A DNA stretch of 64,000 nucleotides, taken from Branchinecta lynchi. Taxonomy: Eukaryota > Arthropoda > Branchiopoda > Anostraca > Branchinectidae. Where the stretch lies: NCBI GenBank assembly GCA_023053575.1, contig JAKZAP010000020.1, forward strand, positions 16,797,998-16,861,997, written 5' to 3'. Every line of letters starts with the position of its first letter. The first letter of the stretch is position 1. Made by a program: the position numbers and the translations under genes. The notes below the pieces were generated by a model that made no database searches, was not told the origin of the DNA, and was given only the letters and a program-made list of their open reading frames with translations. This document shows positions 1 through 11,348 of the stretch, piece after piece.

Positions 1-84
1 TTGCACTGTTTTGCTTTTTTTTTTTTTTTTTTTTTTTGCTTATCCACCCATCTACTTACTACTCGTTTCTTAAAGAAGGTAAAC

Positions 85-235
85 GGTACCTACAATAGTT
101 GCGCTTTTGCTGATACCATGGTAGCTGGACAGAAACTTCTTTCCCACCAATTTCACAAAATTCTAGGCACCTGTGTTGGGGATGATGAAAGTAAGATGAC
201 TTTTCAGATACCACGGTAACTGGCCAGACACCAGG
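85..235. repeat. Fragment of CCATGGTATC-type palindromic repeat (family I)
   Basis: GATACCATGGTAGCTGGACAG and CAGATACCACGGTAACTGG match the half-sites of the repeat found better preserved at 29815-30105 and 59905-60265. Preceded by a poly-T run at about 17-38. Confidence 0.5.
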
Positions 236-245
236 AAAACTGCAA

Positions 246-2120
246 ACAAGAGCTACGAGCTCATATGGCACTTGTTACGAGTAAGCACGGCTCGGTTATG
301 TCAATGATATATCTAGTGTTTGCTAGGTGTCTTCCCACCAAGTTTCATCTCGATCCATCCACTCTTAGCGTTTTCCAATATTTCCGGTTCTCCCCTCCAG
401 CTCCGCCCAAAAGTCACCGGATCCGGTCCGGATTTTAAGTGGATCGTCTGAGGCATGAGGTCTTTCCAAATATCAAGTTTCATCGAGATCCGGTCACCCG
501 TTCAAAAGTTATAAATACCTCAAGATTCCGGATTCCCCCTCCCTCCACTCCCCCGACAGTGCCCGAATCGGCTCGGTCATGTCAATGATGTATCTAGTGT
601 TTGCTAGGTGTCTTCCCACCAAGTTTCATAATCATAGCGTTTCCCAAGATTTCCGGTTGCCCCCTCCAGCTCCCCCAAAAGTCACCGGATCCGGTCCGGA
701 TTTTAAGTGGGTCGTCTGAGGCATGAGGCCTTTCCAAATATCAAGTTCCATCGAGATCCGATCACCCGTTCAAAAGTTATAAATACCTCAAGATTCCGGA
801 TTCCCCCTCCTTCCACTCCCCCACAGTGCCCGAATTGGCTCGGTTATGTCAATGATGTATCTAGTATTTGCTAGGTGTCTGCACACCAAGTTTCATCTCG
901 ATCCCTCCACTCATAGCGGTTCCCAAGATTTCCGGTTGCCCCATCCAGCTCCCCCCAAAAGTCACCGGATCCGGTCCGAATTTTAAGTGGGTCGTCTGAG
1001 GCATGAGGTCGTTCCAAATATCAAGTTTCATCGAGATCCGGTCACCCGTTCAAAAGTTATAAATACCTCAAGATTCCGGATTCCCCTCCCTCCACTCCCC
1101 CGACAGTGCCCGAATCGGTTCGGTCATGTCAATGATGTATCTAGTGTTTGCTAGGTGTCTTCCCACCAAGTTTCATCTCGACCCCTCCACTCATAGCATT
1201 TCCCAAGATTTCCGGTTGCCTCCTCCAGCTCCCCCCAAAAGTCACCGGATCCGGTCCAGATTATAAGTGGGTCGTCTGAGGTATGAGGTCTTTCCAAATA
1301 TCAAGTTCCATCGAGATCCGATCACCCGTTCAAAAGTTATAAATACCTCGAGATTCCGGATTCCCCCTCCCTCCACTCCCCCAAAGTACCCGAATCGGCT
1401 CGGTTATGTCAATGATATATCTAGTGTTTGCTAGGTGTCTTCCCACCAAGTTTCATCTCGATCCCTCCACTCATAGCGTTTCCCAAGATTTCCGGTTGCC
1501 CCCTCCAGCTCCCCCCAAAAGTCACCGGATCCGGTCCGGATTTTAAGTAGGTCGTCTGAGGCATGAAGTCTTTCCAAATATCAAGTTCCAACGAGATCCG
1601 ATCACCCGTTCAAAAGTTATAAATACCTCAAGATTCCGGATTCCCCCTCCCTCCACAGTGCCCGAATCGGCTCGGTTATGTCAATGATGTATCTAGTGTT
1701 TGCTAGGTGTCTTCCCACCAAGTTTCATCTCGATCCCTCCACTCATAGCGTTTCCCAAGATTTCCGGTTGCCCCCTCCAGCTCCCCCCAAAAGTCACCGG
1801 ATCCGGTCCGGATTTTAAGTGGGTCGTCTGAGGCATGAGGTCGTTCCGAATATCAAGTTTCATCGAGATCCGATCACCCGTTCAAAAGTTAAAAATACCT
1901 CAAGATTCCGGATTCCCCCTCCCTCCACTCCCCCCACGGTGCTCGGATCGGGGAAGTGACTATTTCCAACTTAATCATTTGGGGTCCCTGATACGCCTGC
2001 CAAGTTTTATCGTTCTAGCTTATGTGGAAGTGCCCGAACTAGCAAAACCTGGACAGACCGACGGACGGACAGAAATTGCGATCGCTATATGGCACTTGGC
2101 CGAAGGGCAAGTGCCATAAA
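246..2120 (+). mobile_element. Helentron/HINE-like element with long internal tandem array
   Basis: It begins ACAAGAGCT...CATATGGCACTTG and ends in a terminal hairpin in which ATGGCACTTG pairs with CAAGTGCCAT. A short GACCGACGGACGGACAG microsatellite lies about 60 bases before the end. These are traits of Helentron-associated elements (DINE-1/pearl type): terminal subTIRs, a central tandem array, a microsatellite and a 3' hairpin. No Rep/helicase ORF is present, so it is non-autonomous. The same ends occur at 12149, 40284, 56416 and 63224. Confidence 0.75.
291..1945 (+). repeat. Tandem satellite, ~267-281 bp period, about six units
   Basis: The phrase CTCGGTYATGTCAATGAT recurs at about 291, 572, 839, 1119, 1399 and 1671. 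Each unit carries a TTTCATC...ATCC(C)TCCACTC segment, a GTCACCGGATCCGGTCC segment and a pyrimidine-rich CCCCCTCC stretch. Units differ by small indels and point changes. The array is internal to the Helentron-like element. Confidence 0.9.
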
Positions 2121-2149
2121 AAGCCTTTGACCTACGTCTGACGTTTTGA

Positions 2150-2206
2150 CTGCGAAAACAACTTTAGACCGTGGTATCAGATACCATAGTATCTGCAATC
2201 CAACTA
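2150..2206 (-). repeat. Family I end fragment beside the exon N donor
   Basis: GACCGTGGTATCAGATACCA followed by TAGTATCTGCAA is the reverse complement of the family I end at 29815-29870. It lies about 18 bp inside the intron that follows exon N. Confidence 0.55.
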
Positions 2207-2223
2207 ATAAATTTTGTTCTTAC

Positions 2224-2387
2224 CATAGTCCACGTCCCTCCGAGACTCCGTGCCATCTTGCGAGTCTCTATCCGAAGCAACACTAGGCTGCGATTGGCTG
2301 AGAATGTCTGCAGAGGAGGCGCGGCGGAGCCAGTTGACACCCCAGCTGCTCCCCACTGAGTCGTTCAGCTCGTCGACTGAATTTATA
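2224..2387 (-). CDS. Crag: Crag exon N: last exon in window
   Basis: 164 nt: two bases, then 54 codons and one base. It encodes INSVDELNDSVGSSWGVNWL, then RRASSADILSQSQPSVASD and SQDGTESRRDVDYG. The pattern of Trp residues followed by LRRxSSxDxL resembles the DENND4 tail linker. The donor ATG|GTAAGA is strong. The acceptor TTTTGTAG lies only about 8 bp from the tip of a Helentron-like fragment that supplies the upstream intron sequence. Using the alternative AG nine bases in would shift the frame and hit a stop. Confidence 0.8.
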
Positions 2388-2394
2388 CTACAAA

Positions 2395-2480
2395 AGAACA
2401 AGAGCTGGAAGCTAATATGGCACTTGCAAGGCTGGGTCAGAAGAAAGTACAGCTGCTGCTTTTCGCAAGTCCTTCTGCTT
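2395..2480 (+). mobile_element. Helentron-like 5' tip abutting the exon N acceptor
   Basis: ACAAGAGCTGGAAGCTAATA then TGGCACTTGCAAGGCTGGGT match the 5' ends at 12149 and 50278. In transcript orientation this fragment lies immediately before the TTCTTTTGTAG acceptor of exon N. Confidence 0.7.
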
Positions 2481-2629
2481 TTTCCTGGCATGTACAGTAG
2501 AGGTAGGCTTATGTGAACAGTTACTTTAATGTGAACAGTGCAGTTTTGGGGTAAATGGTAAAATGATACCTACACAGTTGTTTTCAGATGCCCTTAATTA
2601 CTTACTTTGGCTAACTGGAACTTGGCTTT

Positions 2630-2850
2630 AGACACAGCAAGTGCATGAAAATGGCAAAGTCCACTGTCAACAGACGTTCACATAAGCATACCTCTACCGT
2701 AGAATAATGTAAGAACAGTGTTACCAGAATATGTAGAATCGAGAAGACTGCCACTTGCGACCAAGCCCTTTGGGGCTTTCTTAGCAGGTGCTGCAAAATA
2801 TTTTGTACACATGTGTAGAATAAAATTTAATCTAATCTAATCTAATATCG
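2630..2850 (+). mobile_element. Non-LTR retrotransposon 3' end with (TAATC)n tail
   Basis: A sequence without coding potential ends GAATAAAATT followed by four TAATC/TAATA-type pentamers at 2829-2850. Pentamer 3' tails are typical of CR1/Jockey-type LINEs, and other LINE ends here also finish in short tandem tails. Confidence 0.5.
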
Positions 2851-3191
2851 TTTCCGACCATCAAGAGGACAGAGCGATGCGTTAGTGGTAGTGGTTAACT
2901 TCGAACAGTGCCATTGTCATCTACTTGCTGCGGCAAAGGTCAACTAGCAGTCAGTCAAAGTAGCTAATCAAATTTTCTACGAGCTACGGTATTATTTTTT
3001 TCCTATTTTTTTTTCATTGATGTAGTTTTTTCATGAAACTGATTATTTTATTTAGAAGTTTTAATGTTATCAGATAAGTAATACTGACCTGTCGAGTTGA
3101 TAGGTAGTATAACATTTTTGTTATACTTATACCTATACCTCATACTTTCGAATTATAGCTATATGCTGTTTCACTTGACACTGCAACTGAC

Positions 3192-3317
3192 CTTGAGTTC
3201 GTCCGAGAGGGAGATCCAGTATTGATGACAGAGCCACGTAATTCGTCAATCCTCTTCGTTACTGTTTTGGCGACGTTCTTCAGACTCCCAGGACTAGAAA
3301 CATTAACAGATAAGTAA
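3192..3317 (-). CDS. Crag: Crag exon M: Ser/Lys-rich linker
   Basis: 126 nt: one base, then 41 codons and two bases. It reads YLSVNVSSPGSLKNVAKTVT, then KRIDELRGSVINTGSPSRTN. The SLKNVAKTVTKRIDELR stretch looks like an amphipathic helix and resembles the GSLKxVAxKVxxRIxEIK element of DENND4 linkers. The acceptor lies after a T-rich tract ending AAAGCAG. The donor I chose is AG|GTCAGT. The reading frame stays open a further 17 codons, so a downstream donor cannot be excluded. Confidence 0.75.
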
Positions 3318-3429
3318 CTGCTTTGAAAAAAAAGAAAAAAAAAGTGCTTCACAGAGCTGACTTAGAGAATTGCTGGCGTCTTGGTTCTTTGAAACACATA
3401 CGTTGGGAATGGATTAAAGAAATTCTTGC

Positions 3430-3532
3430 GATCAGTCATGGAAAGCTCAGTATATGTTTTCCTTTTCTTTGTCTGTACTGCACTATTTTCCTCTTCTTAA
3501 GTGCGTACATTAAATTTCATCATCATCAGGGC
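3430..3532 (+). mobile_element. LINE 3' end, same family as 43766-45600
   Basis: GAAAGCTCAGT, the CTGTACTGCACTATTTTCCTC block, TTAAGTGCG and a TCATCATCA tail match the 3' UTR of the large LINE at 45500-45600 on the same strand. Confidence 0.7.
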
Positions 3533-4759
3533 TGATGTGTCGAATAAAACTGACGATGAGCAAAAGTTCACTTCAGACCATAAGCTTCGTAGTTCATACC
3601 TAATTGTGTAAAAACGAAGTCTGGCAGACAAATGTTCGAATTCGTGCGTTCTCGTGTTTTCTCATCCCAAGAAAGTCAAAACCTATTTTCATGGCCCCCG
3701 TCGACTTTCCAAGGAATCCCCACATAGCTGCGACAGTACAAATGTCAGAAGCTTCACATGATTTTGCAAACTTTACTTTACGCATAAAACATTATGCATA
3801 CAAAAAGAGTGTCGTGCATTAAATTCAATGTATAGCTATTCCCCCAGCTCAAGCTGACTGCGAAACTCTCGAATATCAATGAATAACGTTTGCAAAATTA
3901 TGACAGATAACATCCAAGTGTTATCTATTGAACTGCGCATCCTTGTGGTAACTGTTATGAAAGTTTTGACAGTGTAGAGCATACTGTAAGCGTTGGCCTA
4001 CATTCATTTATGTACTGACATTCATGTAATCAGAGTGCGGGATGTTCGACCTGCTCTAGTCAATGTACAAAAGAGCCGTATTTAGGGGTACGCACAAAGG
4101 ATGCATTATTCTTGTACATCAAATCCTGTTCCTTTTTTACAAAAAAAAAAGTGCCCTGATATGTTTATTTTTTCGTTCTTTGTTTCCGATTGCAAAATAA
4201 GTAGGCTAATACATTTGTGGGCAAGGCCAGTTACTTTTATTTGTAAACTGACTGGTGTCGTCGGTGTCAAGCGGAAACCACGTATCTGGTAAAATTTGCG
4301 ATTTCCACTTTTTGACACAGTTCTACTCGCCAAAAATTTTTGCGTCGAACGGTGCGTATCTTGATTGCCTCCGACTCACAGTTCGCGAGATACAACCAAG
4401 ATGGAAACCACGTACCTCGGATTAACATAGGGGCTGTACTACTAACGAGAAAAAGTTATTATGTTTTTCTCACCTCCTGAAAAGTTTTGTAAAAGGGAGA
4501 TACATGGTTTACGCTTGACATCGACGATGAATTGTTGTTTAAAATTGTATATTCACTCTTCATATTTTAAGGAATCAAGTAAACAATAATAATGACACTT
4601 AATACATTCTTTGCTTACTTAACGGATCGAGCGACTATGGAATATGAGTGAACGAGTACTAAAACTACTAAATCCATAGACGAATAAACGAGGAGACAAA
4701 CATAGCCTAGCCAATGACTAGAAGCATTCCACTCCTTGAGGGCCGACCTGCATCCTTAA

Positions 4760-5199
4760 AGGACACCTGAACAATGAAACCACACTTGAACACACCATCG
4801 AGAATGCATTTACAGACACGGCCACGGAGAGCATTCTTCTCCTGAGCGTGACGTTTTCAAAATAGGGATGTTCGTTTCTGGAGGTTTGCAAATGCAGGCT
4901 CCAAGACAAAAAGCACAATTCATTCAAATCTTGTACAGCGCTGGCCGGATCGTATTGGAATTTCTTCTAGATATACGTTTGGGCTTAACTGGTAAAAAAA
5001 TATTCCAGAAGAAGGGTTGATTGGAGACATTTGTTCATTTCTGAAATTGTTCGGTACTGAAACAAAGACAGATGCAAAATGGAGCAAAAATCATAGCTTG
5101 GAAACACTATTTCGTATTTGGATTGGGTTTTCTGCAGGCAATGTTAACGGAAGTCATACAGATAGGGATGATACTTGGTACTCTTCATTCAGGTGTCCT
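4760..5199 (+). mobile_element. TTAA-flanked MITE, family G (~440 bp)
   Basis: Terminal inverted repeats AGGACACCTGAA and TTCAGGTGTCCT are flanked by TTAA at 4756-4759 and 5200-5203. TTAA duplications are the mark of piggyBac-type transposition. No transposase. Other copies are at 21513-21944 (inverted) and 47796-48234. Confidence 0.85.
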
Positions 5200-5203
5200 T
5201 TAA

Positions 5204-5655
5204 AGGACCCCTATCGCTTATTCTGCATTTTAAAATATAACTAGCTCCCATACAAAATGATAAGCTTCTAAAATCACCACCTTGCTCCACTGTCTCATTT
5301 TGGTCCTTCGAATTTTTAGCGCTTTTCTGGCCTTGCCGAGTTTTGCCCGTCAGACAACGAAACTTTTGTCGGAATCTTGAATGCCTGCTGACAAGTCTTT
5401 CTCATATAAGGATCTTAGAAGCTTCTGTTTATTACTTATGTTATTTGCTTAGTTTTCCACTTTTTAACCACGGCGCTTTCAGTTTTCAAATGTTTTGCGC
5501 CCAGCCGCCGCGTCGGAGAGCAGGAAGGCTGGATATAATCGACAAGCGCTAACAAGGAAATCGCAGGTTTCAGGTGGAAAGTAATAGTGTTTTCGAAAAT
5601 GTTTTTTTCTGATCTATGTCATAGGGAAAGGATAATTTTTAGTAAGAGTTTTGCT
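5204..5655 (+). mobile_element. TTAA-flanked repeat, family K, abutting family G
   Basis: It begins AGGACCCCTATCGC directly after the right TTAA of the family G MITE and ends AGAGTTTTGCT before a second TTAA (5656-5659). The recognisable core is the CAGCCGCCGCGTCGGAG block. Copies at 11349, 16109 and 26326 share ends and core. Confidence 0.7.
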
Positions 5656-6158
5656 TTAAACTGAGAGGAATACTGGAAAAGTTCTAAATCCAGAAGAGCA
5701 CGACAACAAGTTTGTTTACAGTTTGTCTACATCAATATTGTCTACAGATCGATGGTTCGCCAATCATTGTAGCTTAGAGGAATGAGACAATAGGCCTGAG
5801 GTTCGATCAACATATGGTCTACTCCCCAAATAATCAATAATAATAATACTTCATGTTCTTCAATATAAAACAACACTGAACGTACCTTAAGGACTGTAGA
5901 GCGGATGTCGGATCCAGGCCTCTAATTTTTCGCAAACTAAAGCGAATGGGCGTGCTGCGGCTATAAAGCAAAAACCAACATAACTAATTAAATAACTTGC
6001 CCAAACCATGCATACAGGACATGCTTTGAAACTAAAATAACAAGCTGTCAAACTAGCTGCCTACTGCTAGAAGGGTTGGGATGGGGTGGGGGGAGATAAA
6101 GGCAGGCAAAAAGTGGCTCAGAAGTAGAGGAAAATAATAAAATAAGGATGTAAAAGAA

Positions 6159-7160
6159 GAACAAGAGCTGTGGGCTCATATGGCACTCGTCACGAGTAGG
6201 TGGTGTGAGAAAGAAATGGGTACCCCATTTCTTTCAGTAATTCACAGTTGGTTTCCAGTTTTAAAGTAAAAGACCCAGCTTTAATTTTGAGGGAAAAGAT
6301 TACCAACTTTTATAAAAAAGGCTTCGGTACCCCTCCAAACCCAAAACCTGTACCCATTTTTTAACAAGTGATAATATAGTGCGTAAATAAGTGTAACGTA
6401 GTTGTCAAAATTGTGTGTATTTTTTATAATATTTGTGTGTCACTGAATTGACCAGATGGTTTATACATTATTTTGTACTCCTCAGTTCTGAGGGAAATAA
6501 ATGAATAGGCTATATAAATAAATATAAATAAATAAATAAACGAGAAAGTAAATCTGAGCATGTTTCGGAAGTTCCAGTACTCCTCCCCACCGTGCTCGGA
6601 TTCAATGCGGACCCCAAAGTATGTCATCTAAGGCACACAATGTCTCTACTCTCCAAGTTTCATTCAAATCACTCTGCTCGCTCAATCCCTATGCAAGCCA
6701 CAACATTTCCAGGACTCCCCCTCCATCTCCCCCACTGTGGCCGAAAACGACCTGGACATTTAAAATTTCGCGTCTCTGACGTCTTCTCTTCCCTTTAACT
6801 CGAATCGGAGCATATCTGCAAATTTCCGGTACCCGCTTCATCCTCATCCTACCTTTTTCAGATCCGGTTCGGACACCAAATGACAAATCTAGGCCGCATA
6901 AAGTTGGTACTGTCCGCCTTGCATCCCCTTAGGCCAATCCGTTTGGTTTTGAGCATGTCACAAAGTTTCCGGACCCCCCCCCCCCCTCCACAAACCATGG
7001 CCGAATGGGTTCGGACACATGTTTTGTGTATCTCGATCATCAGTTCTTACCACCCATAAAGTTTCCCTTGAATCGAACCATTTGTACGCAACCTACGGAA
7101 GTCGGTAATTTCCGGATTCCCCCTCCCTAAACTCCCCAAAAGTTGTCGGCTCCAGGTACG
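6159..7160 (+). mobile_element. Truncated, diverged Helentron-like element
   Basis: It starts with ACAAGAGCTGTGGGCTCATA then TGGCACT and continues through diverged copies of the internal CCGGATTC...CCCCCTCC units. No terminal hairpin or microsatellite was found before the hAT-like repeat at 7171. Confidence 0.6.
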
Positions 7161-7170
7161 GAAGTCTTCC

Positions 7171-7545
7171 TAGGGCAGTGGTTCCCGACCTTTTCCGTAC
7201 CGCGTACCCCTAATCAAAGTTCAAAAAGATTGCGCATCCCCTTTTTCAGAACGTGAAAAAGACGATATTTATTACCATACATGATAATGCATACATGTGT
7301 AGAAATATATACAAAATCAATAAGGCAATCACACGAGGCTGCCTTGTCGTCAAAATTTTGTCGGATTTCGGATCGGCGTCATTAACGGCAATCTTTTTTA
7401 CTGTCAGCCTGTTTCTGTGTATGGTTTTTATGTTCTCCGTGCTTTCATCAAGCTGAATCGTAAACTTTTTCGTTGACTCAATTTGCAACCTGAATGACAA
7501 TATCACTTGCAATGTCTTCGATTCTTTTTGAAACAATATTGTTTG
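7171..7545 (-). mobile_element. hAT transposon remnant with transposase fragment
   Basis: The left boundary reads GCAGTGGTTCCCGACCTTTT, a hAT-type terminus (CAGTGGTTCYCAACC). The minus strand encodes a fragment with ESTKKFTIQLDESTENIK, which matches the F(S/T)xQLDEST motif of ZBED-like hAT transposases. It is short and interrupted, so inactive. Confidence 0.75.
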
Positions 7546-7768
7546 ACACAGGCACAGATTTTATGGCAGTAGGCTAGTCTGTTTTGGAATCAACATCATT
7601 TCACTGACTTTCACTCGGGCTTGTAATCAGAGGCGTCACGCAAAGGTTGAAAACACCCGTCCCCAAAAAAGTCAGAGAGACGATTAAAAAGAAAGTCGCG
7701 ATTTTTCGTAAAAGCAGTTATTTAAAAAGAAAAAAAAAACAATCGGCAAAAATGACCTGTCGGTCAGT

Positions 7769-8826
7769 AACAAGACCAAAGGTTTCGATGGGATCCCACA
7801 AATTTAATACTTGATCCAAACAATTGCGAAAGAACTACCATACCATAAAAAAAGAAAAAAGTTCAGAAGCGAATTCAGCGTATCTCCTCATCCGTATAAA
7901 CGACATCTAATCATCTTCAAGTAAAACTTCTTATAAAAAAATCCGGTTTCAACCGGATTCCGAACAAGCTATATGTCCCGGTAAAGAAAAGGTATACAGA
8001 TTCAGTGTGTCTTCTTACCCCTAAATATGTAATCTAATCAACTTCAAATAAAACTTCTGATTTCAACAAATTTCCCGGTTTCGGCCTGATTCCGGGCGAA
8101 CAAGTTGTCCGGGCAGAAAATACTTTTCAAATAAGTGTTCAGCATGTCTTCTTACCTCTAAATCGAACATCTAATCAACTTCAGATAAAACTTATACTTT
8201 GAACAAACTTTCCGGTTTTGGCCCAATTCCGGGCGAACTTCTTGCCCTGTGAAAAAATGGTTTTCACATCGTTTTCAGCATGTCTTTCTACCCCTAAATC
8301 GAACATCTAGTCAACTTCAAATAAAACTTTTACTTTTAAAAGACTTTCCGGTTTTGGCCGGATTCCCGGCTAACTACTTGTCCGGCGAAAAAATGGATTT
8401 CACCATCGTGTTCAGCATGCCTTCTTACCTCTGTATCAAACATCTAATCAGCTTCAAATAAAACTGTTACTTCTAACAAAATTTTCCGGTTTTGGCCGGA
8501 TTCCGAGGGAACTACTTGTCCGATGACAAAATGGCCACCGTGTTCAGCATGTCTTCTTACTCCATAATCGACTATCACATCATTTATTTAAAAATATTTC
8601 ATTTGCCCCTTAATTTAAACCCCCTCCACCAACCCAAAATGTAGAGCTACAAAGCCCATCTACGAAAACGACCTTACTCTTGACCCAAAGAGTCCTCACA
8701 CCAAGTTTCATCAAAATATCTCATTCCCTTCGAGAGTTATTTTGCACACAGACGGACGGACTGACGGACGGACGGACAGACGGACAACTTTTGCGATGTC
8801 ATAGGTATCCCTCCACTTACGTTTTG
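7769..8826 (+). mobile_element. Non-autonomous GGGATCCC-ended element, family B
   Basis: It starts CAAGACCAAAGGTTTCGATG GGATCCCA and ends after (GACG)n, a block ACTTTTGCGATGTCATAGGT and ACGTTTTG. Internally, units of about 120-130 bp repeat (AACATCTAATCAACTTC, TTTCCGGTTTTGGCC, ACTTGTCCGG). There is no ORF of note. The layout resembles the Helentron-associated elements but the ends differ. Confidence 0.65.
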
Positions 8827-9369
8827 TACTACAACAATGTACTCTCCAGCCCCCAAAAAAATGAAAAATGCTTCAGTCCGTGATAGGGTACACAAATTAC
8901 ACAAGCTACAGAGATGATTAAAACTCCCAGACATAGTCAACTACAGATTCGGACGCAGTGCTACCTACGTACAGCGTCAATTACCAAAACAGTGCCCAAT
9001 GAAAGTCTTAGATAGACATCGCTTTTATTCTCCTCGAAGCATCATGGTAAAATCTAAATTTTTCGAAGTCGTCAATATATACACATGTGAACACTTAATA
9101 AAGAATAAAATTTTTACGAAAGATGGTAAAATAGTCTTTTCATACCGCACATGGTCTGTTGCACATTTGTCTGCATTATTTGTTGGAGTTTTGGGTGTCG
9201 GAGTTAATGTTATGCTTCATTTTCGGAACAAGATACACATCAAACAACCGAACCATGATAGAGTCACAACCTCGTTTCCGATCTTTCTCGCGTAGATGGC
9301 GCCTTTCCTATCATGTCAAAACCACGTCGAATTCACTATCTCTTCCCGATGAAAAGTTTGTAGCCTCCG

Positions 9370-9595
9370 TAAGAGTATGGTAGAAGTACGAAAAAGTTGC
9401 ATGTAATACTATGTAATAGCAAAGAATACTATCGTTTAATGAGCATCAGACTGGTCGAATCTTATGTAGTAGTATCCAGTAGCATCCATTCTTGTCATAG
9501 TAGCATGCAGTAACACGGCAGCCTTGAAGTAGAAGCATGTAGTGGCCTCGTTAGTACTGCATGCTACTTTTTCGTACTACTTCATAATACTATTT
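9370..9595. repeat. Palindromic MITE-like repeat rich in TACTAC/GCATG
   Basis: GTAGAAGTACGAAAAAGTTG followed by CATG is mirrored by GCATGCTACTTTTTCGTACT, giving inverted ends around a spacer with several ATGTAGTAG-type pieces. Confidence 0.5.
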
Positions 9596-9712
9596 TGAGA
9601 TAAATTTTTCATCCGGTTTAGAAGCCGAAAAACCATGCCGAAGAATACCTACTCATATGATGGTAAAACCATGCAAAGCTAGCCTACCAAAGCAAAACCA
9701 CGAGTGGCTTAC

Positions 9713-9994
9713 CTAAATGGGAGTTTGAACGACGTCAAGCTCGACATGAGCGATCCTGGGGTCATCTTGAGTCGATCGGACCCTTCGAAGCTCAAATCCG
9801 AAGTTTCCGACTCGGCTTTTCCATCCCAGTTTTGGAACATAGACCTTTCAGACGTTGGACTGTGAATTTCTGCGGTAGGGGGAGAAATCACAGTGGTGAC
9901 CATAGGAGAGAAGGCTCCAAGGGGGTCGTTTTCAGTGACAGCGACGCGGAGGGGTGTAGAGGGGGCGGTGCGGTCCCTGGCGGGGCTAGAATCC
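9713..9994 (-). CDS. Crag: Crag exon L: conserved DPLG / MTPGS linker motifs
   Basis: 282 nt: one base, then 93 codons and two bases. It contains ENDPLGAFSPM, then SERSMFQNWDGKAESE and KMTPGSLMSSLTSFKLPF. Short motifs of the DPLG and TPGSLxSSLxSxKLPF type recur in DENND4 linkers. Acceptor TTTTTCAG, donor GTAAGC. An intron of 6.4 kb separates it from the next exon that I could find. The phases are compatible, but a small exon could be missing in that gap. Confidence 0.85.
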
Positions 9995-10824
9995 CTGAAA
10001 AACAAAAAAAAATGTTTTTGCTTAAATGAGTTAAACACAGTTTTTAGGTAAGTAATCTCGGGGAGAAAGAATGAAACTGAGAGCGGGTGGGGCATAGGGA
10101 TTGAAAGGGGGGAGGGAGGGACAAATAAAGGTTTTTGCAACTGGGTATGAATGAGTACAAAAGACTGAACTTAATAGCTTCTTAGTTAGATTATAAAAAA
10201 AAAATCCAGGTCCTAACTTCTATATTCCTCCGGGCGGGGCCTGGAAATATGAAATCAGAGGCTTTCGAGGGTCTAGATCCCAGACATATTGCCAGAAATA
10301 TGACACAAATCCATTTATGCGATAGAAACCAGAAATCCGGCAGGGTCAATTTATTCTGGAAGCTTATTTTTGTGTCATGGCGCGTGTTACTACTCCACTT
10401 CCATTATTTGCTTGAACTCACTGCTGAACCGACTTACCCAACGAGACACTCAAATTTACTCAAGCCGTTTCCAGCACGTCGGCTCCCCTCATTCTCCCCC
10501 CTTGTTACTAATTACTTTAATAACCAATACAATTCACGTTTGTTGTTCATTTGTGCCTGTTCGGTTCTTGATTTGTTTCTGTATTTTGTCTTAAGTTTTG
10601 TTGTTGATGGTATATTATTTACATGTCGTTAGTTATTAATGTGTGTTTATTTATTTTCTCTTCGTTGCTTATTATTTAGCTTTTGCTATTGTGGCAATTT
10701 TACCATTAAACCTAAACCTAATCAAAACCGACACTTCCTTCGCTGATGAGCTCTAACAGACTACTGCCAGCAGACCTCGCAGACCTCCTATACCTCACAG
10801 ATAGGAACAGGGGCTAATCCTTAC

Positions 10825-11068
10825 CTGCTGGCACTGCCATCTCGCTCCTCGCTTGAATATCGCTGCTGCGTATCAAAAACAACCTTCTGCGGAGACCTCT
10901 CGTTAGATGGCATCCCCTCGACTTTCCTCAGCTCTCCAAAACTGGCACTCGGATCTTCAGGTGAAGTTGGAGAGTCAAAAAGTGCCGGCGCACTGGCACT
11001 AGTGTGGATGATAGTTTCCGTCAGGTCCTGCGCCGCTGAAGTGCCGTTGGTAAGGTTACAATCGGGCT
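10825..11068 (-). CDS. Crag: Crag exon K: Ser-rich linker
   Basis: 244 nt: two bases, then 80 codons and two bases. It is low in hydrophobic residues and rich in Ser/Thr/Pro/Glu (for example SAPALFDSPTSPEDPSASF and NERSPQKVVFDTQQRY). The acceptor TTTTTTCAG, the donor GTAAGG and exact phase continuity with both neighbouring exons support it more than sequence similarity does. This region is poorly conserved in DENND4 proteins. Several SP/TP sites could be phosphorylation sites (inference). Confidence 0.85.
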
Positions 11069-11348
11069 CTGAAAAAATTACGTTTTTATTGGAATCCTGC
11101 GAACTTGGCCTGTACTCTGGCCCATTGGATCCTAATACCAAGTATGTTAAAAAAAAAATCTGAAACTCTTCGAGATTTCTGGCTGTCCTTCTGGCGCCAA
11201 CAGAAGGACAGAACGAATGATTTATTAATCCACTTCTATAAAATAGAAATAGTGAAGTACATAAAGAAAAGAAAGACAAACTTAAATTAGAATACAAATT
11301 TACACTTCGAACAAACGGACAGATTCCCATGCAGCTCGTCAAGTTCAA

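Noticed and set aside
291..1945. Regular repeats as a CRISPR array
   Set aside because: Units are ~275 bp without short repeat/unique spacer structure, in a eukaryotic intron.
1835..2119. 94-codon plus-strand open frame
   Set aside because: It lies wholly in the Helentron-like satellite and terminal part; the equivalent frame at 63191-63565 just reflects the same repeat.
10249..10632. 127-codon plus-strand open frame
   Set aside because: No recognisable domain, antisense to an intron, T-rich; more likely a repeat 3' end.
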